From Suillus spraguei (taxonomy: Eukaryota > Basidiomycota > Agaricomycetes > Boletales > Suillaceae), in NCBI GenBank assembly GCA_016800925.1, contig JABCPU010000370.1, positions 1-64,000 of the forward strand: 64,000 bases of DNA, in the 5' to 3' direction. The notes under the pieces were generated by a model. That model ran no database searches. It was not told where the DNA came from and was given only the letters and a program-made list of their open reading frames with translations. Below are positions 35,203 to 45,126 of this stretch, in pieces; positions within the stretch are counted from its first letter, which is position 1; each line of letters begins with the position of its first letter. The position numbers and the translations under genes were made by a program.

Positions 35203-35347
35203 TTGAGTTTCGGCACTCAACACTCAGTGATTCAATAATTTGCTTCTGGCAGAGGTAACATTTGTTGAAAAAAATTGTATATACATCAATAACTATGCAA
35301 TTATGCCAACCTCCTCACAAGACCCTTTAACCTTCACCTCAACATCC
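35203..35347. repeat. Inner inverted arm (left)
   Basis: Reverse complement of 36268-36416, including CAATAATTTGCTTCTGGCAG and ATTGTATATACATCAATAAC. This places the axis of the foldback element in the next kilobase. Confidence 0.75.
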
Positions 35348-36215
35348 AAGAACAAAAACATAGAAAGTCGCATTTCTGACACTTTTGATGTTTTCAGTAT
35401 CTTACTCTTGCATAAATAATACAGCCTCTTTATATATCATTATAATACCATATATACTTGCTTTGTATGACAAGGATCAGCTTAAAATAGGCCGGAGTTT
35501 TGAACTAGTGTGAATGCTTACTATTTCTACTGATAAGGAGCCCATACTTTCAAAACATCAAAGTTTATTAATCAGACACCTGGAGTAGATTTAAAATACA
35601 TTCACTATGATATATCTAAATTTATAAAACCATCCAATAAGAATTGAGTGCTGAGGAAGTGAAATAGATAAGAAATTGACTGTGGGAAAGTTCAAAGTCC
35701 CAAAATATCGAAAATGGTCAGTTGGGCAGTTGTAGGACTTTGACGCTGGGTCAACTGAGATATACACCACATCCCTTCCACCACCCTCCAACCTCAGGGC
35801 AATATGCAGTATAGGTTCCTTTAGTAGTCTAACATGTATCTTACATATTTTGAATGAAATATTTAACTGTACTATATATAAATGTGACTTTGTGTAAAAA
35901 GATGTCAATTGTCACTTTTCACACATATGTCATTTTACTTATCATTCAGTCAGTCCTTCATGGATCTTTCTAAAACTTCAAATACATCATTAGGGACATA
36001 TATGAGAGGTAAATCACGCATCAGATCACTTATCACAAGCTTGATTATTATGTAGGCTTCTTATCAGTAGAAATATCCCCTGTACATGACATATCAGATT
36101 TGTGGCCTATATACAACTGATCCTTTGCATATGACACATGTGGGAGTGTACTACTGTTGATGTCTGAGCAGGGCTGGCCATTTATGCAATGATAAGACAT
36201 TCAAAAACTTTAAAA
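35348..36215. other. AT-rich loop of the foldback element
   Basis: No convincing gene. Further inverted similarity continues inward: TATTTCTACTGATAAG near 35523 and its complement near 36059. A 105-codon open frame (35591-35908, minus) has no recognisable features and is probably fortuitous. Confidence 0.5.
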
Positions 36216-36323
36216 ATGATTGAGGAGCAACAGGAGGGCATCCATGATAAGATGGTCGAGAATGAACTGGATGTTGAGGTGAAGGTTAAAGGGTCTTGTG
36301 AGGAGGTGGACATAATTGCATAG
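36216..36323 (+). pseudogene. Fused K1/K4 tail fragment
   Basis: A 35-codon frame. Its first half (MIEEQQEGIHDKMVE) resembles the C-terminal helix of K1 (LMEEQDEGIHEKMAEV), its second half (ELDVEVKVKGSCEE) the C terminus of K4 (MDVEVKVEPSADEGE). The DNA after the stop also matches the K4 3' flank. Too short to be a functional gene. Confidence 0.6.
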
Positions 36324-36389
36324 TGATAGATGTATATACAATTTTTTTCAATGAATGTTACCTCTGCCAGAAGCAAATTATTGAATCAC

Positions 36390-37673
36390 TGAGTGCCGAG
36401 TCCTGAGTGCTGAGTGCCAAAACTCGAAACCCAAAACTTGAAACTCACAAAGTGTGAAGTACCAAGACCCGAGACCCAAAACCCTGGCATACAGTTTCAA
36501 GTTTCAAGTTTCAAATTTTGGGGTTCAGGGTTTAGGGTTCGGGTTCCGGCACGAGGCACTTGTTACATTGCCAGGAATTCAGGATTTGGGTTCCAGGTTT
36601 TGGTACTTGACACTCGGTGAACTGTATAAGGAAATAGAAATTTTACATGATACAGATTTGTGGCAAGTTTCAAGTTTCAAGTTTGGGGTTCGAGGTCTGG
36701 CACTTGGCACTTGTTACATTGCCAGGAATTCAGGATTCGGGTCTCAGTTCTTGGTACTTGACACTCGGTGAACTGTATAAGGAAATAGAAAATTTACATC
36801 TTACACATCTTTGCGAGTTTCAAGTTTCAAGTTGTAAGTTTCGGAGTTTGGGGGTTGTGTTCCGGCACTCGGCACTTGTTACATTGCCAGGAATTCGGGA
36901 TTCGGGTCCCGGGTCTTGGTACTTGACACTCGGTGAACTGTGTAAGGAAATAGAAATTTTACATGATACAGATTTTTGCAAGTTTCAATTTTGAAGTTTG
37001 AAGTTGAAGTTTCGGGGTTCGGGGGTCAGGTTCCGGCACTGCACTTGTTACACTGCCAGGAATCGGGATTCGGGTCCGGGTCTTGGTACTTGACACTTGG
37101 TGAACTGTGCAAGGAAATAGAAAATTTAAATGATACAGATTTTTGCAAGTTTCAATTTTGAAGTTTCGGGGTTCGGGTGCCGGCACTCCGGCACTCGGCA
37201 TTGTTACATTGCCAGGAATTCGGGATTGGGTCCGGGTTTGGTACTTGACACTCGGTGAACTGTGTAAGGAAATAGACATTTTACATGATACACATTTTTG
37301 TGAGTTCCAAGTTCCAAGTTTTAAGTTTCGAGGTTCTGGGTTCGGGTTCCGGCACTGGCACTTGTTACATTGCCAAGGATTCAAGATTCGGGTCCTGGGT
37401 CTTGGTACTTGACACTCGGTGAACTGTGTGAGGAAATAGGCATTTTACATGATATACATTTTTGCAAGTTTCAAGTTTTGAGTTTTGAGTTTCAGCTTTT
37501 TATTGCCTCACATTTTTCTGAGTCCCAAGTGCCAAATCCTGAGTGCGAACCCCAGTAGTCCACAATTTCGGGGTTCGGCACTTGGGATTCAGCACTCAGG
37601 ACTCAGACAAATGTCAGGCAATCAAAAGATTTGATTCACACATTTTTGGTAGATATCTTTTTTGTCTCAAATC
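36390..37673. repeat. 160-bp units and satellite, inverted arm
   Basis: About six units of GGCACTTGTTACATTGCCAG, ACTCGGTGAACTGTGTAAGG and TTTTACATGATACAGATTT, the reverse complement of the 33480-34043 units, followed by one satellite unit at 37500-37673. Apparent reading frames repeat with the unit and are artefacts. Confidence 0.78.
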
Positions 37674-38405
37674 TGTTACGGCCATGCAAAACCAGAGGCT
37701 ACTCAGACGTTCCAGCTTTGCATGGGGTCTTACTGGAGTGTCATAACTAAATCATGGGCTTGGCCTCCGCTGTGCGCTGTGCCCCTTATACAAGTATGTG
37801 CCCCTAATTTTGCATGAAGTCCGAGGGGGAGTTCCAGTGAAGTCCAGAGGGGAACTCCGGAGGAACTCTAGGGCTAGACTGCTCAATAGTGCGCGATGGA
37901 CTACTGGAGGATCGTGGGAACCACAGGAACTATTTCAGAGGACAGGAAATACAGGTAAGACTACTGGGTTAAGTCCCAAGTAGAATGGAATGGAGGATGG
38001 ACTGCCAGACAAAGTCCAGGGCAAGATAGGAGGGAAGCTCCAGGGGAAAGATGATCCACAGGATGTCAAGGGTGGGGTAGGACAGGTCCGGAGGTCCGGA
38101 GATAGGAGGTCGGAAAGGGAGGAGTGGAGGAGTGGAGGAGTGGAGGAGTGGAGGAGGGAGGAGTGGAGGAGTGGAGGAGTGGAGGAGTGGAGGGGGAGTG
38201 GAGGAGTGGAGGAGTGGAGGAGTGGAGGACCAGAGAAGTGAAGCTCCATGGATCCAAGGGGAAGTATTTAGGACATTGATGAGGATCAGAAGTCTCAGAT
38301 GTCAGAGGAGGGAAAGTCCGGACATAGTGGTGGGTGAGCTGTGCTCAGGGTGGGCTAGGATATGCATAGGGTTAGCAAGCTAGCTGCAGAGGTCTGAATG
38401 TCCAG
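37674..38405 (-). repeat. G-family LTR, truncated
   Basis: Begins TGTTACGGCCATGC and aligns in inverted sense with the right part of 34044-35199. It is cut at 38405/38406 where the R-end array begins. It contains the AGGAGTGG minisatellite at 38119-38229. Confidence 0.6.
38119..38229. repeat. 8-bp minisatellite (AGGAGTGG)n
   Basis: About a dozen near-perfect 8-bp units within the G LTR, with two small interruptions. The other G LTR carries a much shorter ACTCCTCC version, so the tract has expanded here. Confidence 0.85.
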
Positions 38406-38920
38406 TCAGATGATATGCAACTACTTCAGCTCCGCCATGTCTACAATTATCATACACATGGGCCCACCCGTCTATATTTTATACCACCCTCGGCCCACCC
38501 ATCTGATATAATATACTGTACAACACCCTCAGCCCACCCGTCTAATACAATATTTTATATAACACTCTTGGCCCAACCGTCTAATATGTGTCTGGGCCCA
38601 CCCATGTATGTGATAACAAGTACCCTTCACATACCTGTCTACCTGATACACATCTACCTTGGTACACCCATCTACATAATATCTAACTACCTCGGCCCAT
38701 CCGTCTACTGGATATTCATGTACATCGGCCCACTCATCTACTCTACATATTCCTTGCATGGGCCCACCCGCCATCATCGGGAATAATATTCCTCCTGGCC
38801 CATCCGTCATGAACAAGGATATTTCTACCATGGGCCCATGGTCCGCTGGCCCGTATCATACGGGATATTATGTACGTCCGCTCACTCATATAATACGGAG
38901 ATAGTTCACTGTAATATGTG
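38406..38920. repeat. R-end array of the foldback element
   Basis: Co-linear with 28637-29163. Hairpin at 38850-38864 is perfect (CCCGTA-TCA-TACGGG); the one at 38887-38897 has one mismatch. Followed immediately by A LTR sequence. Confidence 0.75.
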
Positions 38921-38975
38921 AAATAGAATCAATCGGATATGATCGGATCTGAGATCAGAAGTATGGTATATGACA
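38921..38975 (-). repeat. A-family LTR scrap
   Basis: The last 50 bp of an A LTR (AATCAATCGGATATGATCGG ... GTATATGACA), left after the R-end of the foldback element cut the rest. Confidence 0.75.
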
Positions 38976-39904
38976 TCAGTGTGATGTAACGATTAGAACC
39001 AAAATGAAACATACTGATGATCTGACAGAATAGCCTGAGAACCTGATGCCTCGTTCCCATCAGGCATGTTGCTTGATACTGTCTGCCTTTTAACAGCTGC
39101 TGCACACAGACACTTTTTGCTTCCCCGGTGGTTGCTGAATGCTTTGAACTGACCAGGTGCAAAGAGAGGGATGTCAGATAAGACACTTGTCTGGCATCAT
39201 CTGTCACAGTCAGGGCATTGAAGAGTCCAGTGTGACCAATTGCTGATGCCAACAGCCAGGTGTCCAGCCAACACCTTAAGGAGCGAATCAGGTATATTTA
39301 ATCTGAGCACTGTGGGGATATCAATGGAAGCTTCCTTGACTTCAGTGCATGACGGTTGAGTCTCAGAATCTGAGAAATTCAAAGGGTTCAGGTCCAAGTC
39401 CAAGTTGGTACTATCAGGCTGAGAAGGTGAGAATGCGGGGTTAAGGGAATTGGCACACAATAATGATCAAACATGAATGCACTGCTTGCTGCCTTGATGG
39501 CTGACCAAGGAGCTGAATTGGCCTTCATGCCAAAGCATAAAGCCTGAGGGTATGCTGGTCTGGCACCATACCTTGCAGTCAGGACAATGAAGGGTCCATT
39601 TTAGACCACTGCCATCAACCTTGAGGCCATTTGCCATGATTACATTATACAGCGCCTCGGCAGTATTTAATTTAAGTGCTGCATCAATGTCGAAGTCCGG
39701 AGGTAGGGCAATTTATGGTATATGCAGGGGTTCTGACTCTTGGGAATCACATCTACCATCACAATCCCAGTGATTGGATAGTGTATCAGGCGAAGTATAA
39801 GAATCTGAATAGTACTCATCTGAATCATCAGGGTGTGATTGTACTTGAAAATCTATGGTGGGACTGTGAGAATGTCCAGATATATTGGAATCATGAGAAA
39901 ACAT
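38976..39904 (-). pseudogene. Unknown gene with a duplicated CPDC module
   Basis: ATG at 39902-39904. Exon 1 39572-39904 encodes an acidic, serine-rich N terminus and a module ending WTLHCPDC; intron 39419-39571 (GTATGG...TTCTCAG); exon 2 from 39418 repeats the module (IDIPTVLRLN ... HWTLQCPDC). The module pattern is IDI-x3-L-x-LN, a helix, then WTL-x-CPDC, perhaps half of a zinc site. A TAA at 39713-39715 interrupts exon 1, and the second module runs into stops at 39197 where the expected splice donor is altered. The 3' part ends at an A LTR scrap, the 5' flank at LTR scrap E. Family not recognised. Confidence 0.5.
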
Positions 39905-39917
39905 GTGATTTGATCCG

Positions 39918-40475
39918 TGTTACGAAGTTTTATTTGAGTCGTTACTGATGCTGGGTGCTGAAGTGTTGTAAATTAATGGGAACTGGTGAAACAAAGAAAC
40001 TACTGCTGGCCTAAGTATAAGCACAATGATAATCCTACTGAAGGTGCGAGTGAGATGTTCGACCCAAGAGGACTGCGATAGAAGCAATTCCTTCTAAGTT
40101 AGTGCAAAGGGAAACATGAAAGTACTAATAAAGAAATGAAGACTTCGACTTTTGAAGTTAGCGGTGGCTACGGTATATTGGCAGTACTAGCACAATGTCA
40201 GCGGTACTTGCACGGTAAGAATAGCTGTAGCGGTTAGCTAGCAAGAGCAAGAACAAAAGAGACATCTGTGAAAGGAATATAATGCTGCTACCGCGGTGCA
40301 GTAGCAGTAACGGTAGCGGTGGCTCTGTATGAGCGAGGTAGGCGATGAAAGAGGCGGTAAAAGGGGAAGCAACCCAGCAAGATCACTGGCCACAGTCCGG
40401 TTATGAGTAGCGAAGTCGAAAGTAGTGCAGTACTTCGAGTGGTGAAGTTACCAGCAGTTAAATCGATGAGCAAGA
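39918..40475 (-). repeat. LTR scrap E (C/D-like)
   Basis: Starts TGTTACGAAG directly upstream of the CPDC gene and is cut by the B3 LTR at 40476. Composition (TACCGC and GTACTTGC motifs on one strand) resembles the C LTR, but it is not an alignable copy. No reading frame of note. Confidence 0.4.
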
Positions 40476-40940
40476 TGTTACAAACTGGGGTGGCGTCACC
40501 AGCAACAGTGACAAGACACAGACAGTCTGCTGGGAAGTTCTATAGGACAAGGTGAAAGTACAAGGAACGCGTTCCGAGTACGATCAAGGGTTCAGCCTCA
40601 AAGACAAGTCTAAGAGGTTCTACAAGAATAGAGACTAAGACTAAGGAGTGCTTAGACTTAGAGACGATTCAAGGACGACTTAGGTTGGAGACCTAAGTGA
40701 AGGAAGTTCCAGGTAAAACCCAGTAAGATTAAAGTAAGGTATACAAGTGTAATACAATGTGCTTAAATAGGCCAATATGTGCGCATGGACCAAGAGAGAT
40801 GTGGGAATGTAAGTGCGTATCCAAAGAAGGAAGGCAACTATAGTACAGATGCATTGAGCATATGAGTCAGAGTCATGTGACATGATATACAAATAAAGGA
40901 GACAAGAAGAAAATGAATAGGGGCACGTACGACTGTAACA
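40476..40940 (-). repeat. B-family 3' LTR of B3
   Basis: 465 bp, TGTTAC...GTAACA. The adjacent interior (40941-40955) reads AAAAAGGGGG on the minus strand, the likely polypurine tract. Confidence 0.9.
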
Positions 40941-41077
40941 TTACCCCCTTTTTACATGTAAAGTCACCGACTTTACTCGTCTTGGTTAGCATAGTAAATG
41001 GGATCATCGCTAAACTCGTAGTCTTCATCAGCGAATGATCCACTTCTCATATATGTGGCTTCCTCAGCACCAGCACG

Positions 41078-42442
41078 TCACTTAGAATCCCTGCTTTTCA
41101 CTACTTGAATCCATTCTTCATCAAGCTGTTGTTCCCATGAACGAAGTGCATCGTAAAACCCTTCATCCTTCCAGGTTAACGTGAATGGGGGAGTCCTGAC
41201 TCGTCGAGGACAATAGATGGATAAGTGAGTAGGTGACCAGTATCTGCAAACCCTACACTGATACTCCGCACAGTTCTTCTGTCGATGCCCAAGCAGTCCA
41301 CAGACACGACATTTCATGTTTTCATTGGGATTGGAGATGGACTTGCATAAGGGTGACGGCGAAATGATGGGTTTGGGACTGGTGGATCTAGCGCGCTTCT
41401 TCCCCTTATTCCATTTCATTCGTTTTAAGGCAATGGTGTTGTCGCACCTGAGCTGTGCCTGCTGGGCAGGGGTAAGAGTGTATGCTGACATCGGAAGATC
41501 AGGAGTGGTCCCTCATTCAGCGATCACAAGAAGTTCGTCAGAGGAGGAGGGAGAGGTTGCACCGAAGTCTTTTACTAAGACTGGTGAAGCAGGATCCATT
41601 GGACCAAATGATGATGGGATGGACATGGGAGGGTGAATGTGAAGGTCGCAAAGTCGGGGACTGAGTGCTATTAATTCAGCAACAGGAATTCCTAATCTCT
41701 TTGCAGCTTCACACTGTTCTTCTGTACAGGGCTCATATAGCCACGCGGGATGATCATGGGAAACTATAACGGGGGGCGGTGAGGTTGGTTGTTCGATGGG
41801 AGATGGAGTTCGTGGGGAGTTAAGGTCGGCTTGTGTTTGTTGTAGGTCAGTGATGACTTCTTCAACTAAGTTTCTGGCTGCTCTGGTTTCAGTGACTGAT
41901 TGCTGGATGGTTTTGATGACCGCGTTGGTGAGCTGTCCAATCTCTTGGACAGCAGTACATAAGCCAGCAAGGGCATCAAGACTAGAATACATGCGCGAAG
42001 AAGAGGGTGCTGGAATAGGAAGTGGCGTATCTTCCTGCGGAGAGGGAGGTTGAATAACGCCTGCTCGACGTTCGGCCATGATGTGAATAGCTTCTTCAAC
42101 ATCGCTTTTAAAAGAACCAGGAAGCAACAGCATAGCGTAAGAATGAATGCATTTTTGAAGATGTAGGAAGCGTTGACGATATGTAGTATCTGTGGTTTCA
42201 TTGGCTGTGGCTTCGATGAGGGCGGCAGTGCAGATGATGTTGATGAGGAGGAGGGCCGGGAAGGCACCTCTTTCTGTGAGGATTCTTTTAATTTCAAGGG
42301 CGTGTCCTTCACATAGAAGGGCAGCTTTGATGTAAGAAGTATTGTTGATTTCAGTGGCAAGGGTTCCGTAGTTTTCTGCGTCGGAGTCGGAGTCATTGTT
42401 GGTAACAGTGACGGGGGTGATGTATGCAGTGGGGAAAGACAT
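41078..42442 (-). pseudogene. ORF3 of element B: extra zinc-knuckle protein
   Basis: Reads in the same direction as pol, starting about 55 bp after it. MSFPTAYITP start at 42442; one TGA at 41513-41515; same frame continues to 41078, about 454 codons in all. An N-terminal helical half (ALEIKRILTERG), a proline-rich linker, a C-terminal CCHC knuckle CRVCGLLGHRQKNC followed at once by a second Cys/His set (CRVCRYWSPTHLSIYC), and a final acidic helix with DEGFYDALRSWEQQLDEEW. No membrane segment, so it is not an envelope protein. The same gene is at 56290-57646 and, truncated, at 55565-55734. RNA or DNA binding is inferred from the knuckle. Confidence 0.65.
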
Positions 42443-42498
42443 TTTAGAGCGGTTTTAGTTGATCAAGTGCTGGTGCGGTTTGATTGACTGAAGGATAA

Positions 42499-44364
42499 TC
42501 AGAGGGTGTGTTGCTTCTTATAAGCATTCAAGATTCGAGCGGAGTTCTTCAAGTTCTTTTCTGGGAGCCATTCGTTATCTCCCGATGAATATCCTTTCCA
42601 GGAAACGAGATAGCGTCGGCGAGTGCCGGTTCCTTTATGAGAAAGAATTGCTTCTACTTCATATTCTTCTTCTTCTTTGATGATGTCAGGTGGTGGTTCG
42701 GGGAAGTTTGGACCATGTACGTCTGTTTCGCTGTAGGATGATAAGATGGAAGCATGGAATGTAGGATGAATTTTCTACTGCGGAGGGAGTTTGAGTGTGA
42801 ATGTGATAGGTGATAAGACATTGATGATCAGGAAAGGTCCGTATCGCTTTGGCGCAAGTTTCCTTAATGGGAGTTTGAGTCTAAGATTAGCTGCAGATAG
42901 CCAAACCTTATCTCCGATCTTCCATGGAATGTACTTATCTCCTCAGAATCGTTTGGCCATTGTTTGCATTGCAATGTTATGGCAGGCAATTGCTTCTTCT
43001 CTTATCTTCTGAAGGGATCGTACTCGATCTTCTGCTGCAGGAACGGATGAATCAGGGATAAGGTGAGGGATAGCGCGTGGTTCATATCCCATCATCAAAT
43101 AGAAAGGTGATGCATTCCTTGCATCATGTTTTCAGTGGTTATGGACAAATTCGGCGATTGGTAGATGTTCTACCCAATCTCCAGGGTTGTTGCGGCAATA
43201 GATGTGTAGATATGTTTCAAGTTCTTGATTTAGCCTTTCAGTTTGACCATCAGTCTGCGGGTGATAAGCCGTAGAAGGAGCGATGATGTAGTCGAGAAGT
43301 CGGGCAAGCTCCTTAGAAAAGCAAGATAGGAATTGCGGGCCTCGATCTGAGATGACTTTGTCATGGAGTCCAAATCGTCGGTAGATGTGTTTCAAAAATA
43401 GTTTAGCAACGCCTTCGGAAGTGATGGTTTTCTGACAAGGGATAATAATTACCCCCTTCGTAAGGCCATGGTCTACCACGACCATGATACTGTCAAAGCC
43501 TCCAGAGACAGGGAGGTCAGTGATAAGATCGACAGAGACCTGAGAAAAGGGTCGGATCGCAGACGAGGGGATCGGGGTGAGCGGGGGTCGAATAGGATGT
43601 GTATCTGTCTTCATTTGCTGACAAAGGGCGCAACCTTCTACATATTTCCAAATATAGGAGCCCATAGCGGGCCACCAGGCTTCCCGTTTGACGAGTTCTT
43701 CAGTTTTGAATCTACCGGGATGTCCTGCAGTAGGATGATCATGATACCTTTTTAGGATATCGGGACGATGCGCTGGTGGAATATAGGCACGATTCTTAAA
43801 ATAGAGGACGTTCTCCTCAATCTTCCAGTCAGAGAGTGCCGATTTCATGGGAGGAAGACACACGCCATTGAGGGCGTCGGACACTGTCTTGAAAACAGGG
43901 TCGTCGAGAGGGTCGGAGGATGATAAGACATCCTTTAGATCGGTATCAATAAGACGAACAAATAGAGTGTCAGGGAGGAGTGTCTGGTCCTCGTTATCGT
44001 CTTTGCCAGAGTTATAGTCGGGCTGGCGAGATAGTGCATCAGGTACTGCCAATTTAGTACCTGCAACGTGGTGCAGTTCAATGTCGTAAATAGACAAAAT
44101 CAATTGCCAACGTGCTTGGCGACGGGTAAGCTTCTGTGCACTTCTAAAGTACAGAAGATTCTTGTGGTCGGTGAATACCAAGATGGGGTGTGGGTTTCCT
44201 TCAAGATAATGGCGCCATTCATTCAATGCCCGGATTACGGCAAGGAGTTCCCGGTCAAAGATCTGGTAATTGCGTTCTGCAGGGTTCAAAGACTGTGAGA
44301 GATAAGCACATGGGTGATAAACGCCATTTTTGTCAGTCTGTAAGAGAACTCCGCTGGTTGCTAC
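42499..44364 (-). pseudogene. pol: Pol of B3: RNase H end, integrase, chromodomain
   Basis: RNase H end ([32 protein letters not shown]); integrase zinc-binding HHCC (HDHPTAGHPGRF ... CALCQQ); catalytic core with [27 protein letters not shown] and [15 protein letters not shown]; then chromodomain ([24 protein letters not shown]) near 42530-42600. A single long frame spans 43132-44364, ending at a TGA (43132-43134) where the B- and B+ copies have CGA. Confidence 0.88.
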
Positions 44365-45049
44365 TGTAGTGATTACCAATCGGCTGACGCCGGAAAGTGC
44401 CATTTCGACGCTTACCTCTACCACCATCAGCATCAATGCACTGCCAAGTCAGTCAGCACGGACCTCACCTCCTTTTCGTCTCTAATTCTTCATCGCTACT
44501 GACTCGTTCGACCCTTATTATTCTTCGTCACCATCGCCCCATTCTCAGTTCGCCGTCTCCGAATCTGTCAAGTCCCACTATTCCGCTCTCATCAATTTGT
44601 CAATACCATACCCTTTTATATCGCCACTCACTCAATCGTTTCGTATGCTCTTCCCTTTCAGTCTACTCTACCCTGTCAGGCGCGACGCCACTCCCTTCAG
44701 CGCCCATCGTCACATAAACAATTCGGCATAGCTATACCCGACCCTTAGTATTTCGAAGTATAAAAGTAGCCCATGTACACTCACTACGACAGGCAATCAT
44801 ACCAGTCTCCCAGTCTCAGTCTCAGTCTCGCACTCGCTATCTAAATCGTATCGCTATATCCATCATTTATCGTCTCGCACTCGCTATCTAAATTGTATCG
44901 CAATATCCATCGTTTATCGTCTCGCACTCGTCTCGATCATTATCGCATAACATTCGTTAACACTAATCTATTTCTATAACGTTTCAGCATCACACTAGCG
45001 GTCTCCACACCCCTTTGAACTCGCAGCTAGAGCCACTTAGGTTCTTACA
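44365..45049 (+). repeat. D-family 5' LTR
   Basis: 685 bp, TGTAGTGA...GTTCTTACA. Contains a TATAAAA box at 44759-44765 and, downstream, three repeats of TCTCGCACTCGCTATCTAAA (44825-44905). Confidence 0.75.
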
Positions 45050-45052
45050 TAT

Positions 45053-45071
45053 TGGAGCCCACTGCGAGGGG
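45053..45071 (+). promoter_or_regulatory. tRNA-type primer binding site of element D
   Basis: TGGAGCCCACTGCGAGGGG, three bases after the LTR; one base different from the C element site. A and B lack any such site. Confidence 0.75.
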
Positions 45072-45126
45072 TGTGTTTTCAGATCTCTTGACTTATTCTA
45101 GCGCATCCCACTGTCCTTCACTATCC

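Larger units (their letters stand above)
30838..38920. mobile_element. Large foldback derivative with KDZ-element termini
   Basis: Starts with the L-end (GGGAGCCCCTTCAGTGAC) and ends with the R-end (CACTGTAATATGTG). Both arms carry arrays, satellites and 160-bp units in opposite orientation around a centre near 35350-36265. Inner arms 35203-35347 and 36268-36416 are inverted copies of each other. It lacks KDZ, K2 and TET genes, so it looks non-autonomous. G LTRs interrupt both arms, and flanking 5-mers (AAGGT, AAATA) do not match, so its ends may have been rearranged. Confidence 0.5.
40476..44364 (-). mobile_element. Family B retrotransposon B3, 3' half
   Basis: 3' LTR 40476-40940, ORF3 41078-42442, pol 3' part 42499-44364. 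Truncated at 44364/44365 by the LTR of element D, whose first base follows GTTGCTAC of the B RNase H region. Many transitions separate it from B- and B+, so it is the oldest B copy here. Confidence 0.88.

Noticed and set aside
35591..35908. A 105-codon minus-strand frame in the loop of the foldback element.
   Set aside because: AT-rich surroundings, no motif, no intron signals, and no second copy in the window to test it.
30838..38920. A 5-bp target duplication around the foldback element.
   Set aside because: The left flank AAGGT and the right flank AAATA do not match, so a simple single insertion is not supported.
41513..42442. An envelope-like gene in family B, by position.
   Set aside because: No signal peptide, membrane segment or cleavage site; a zinc knuckle instead.
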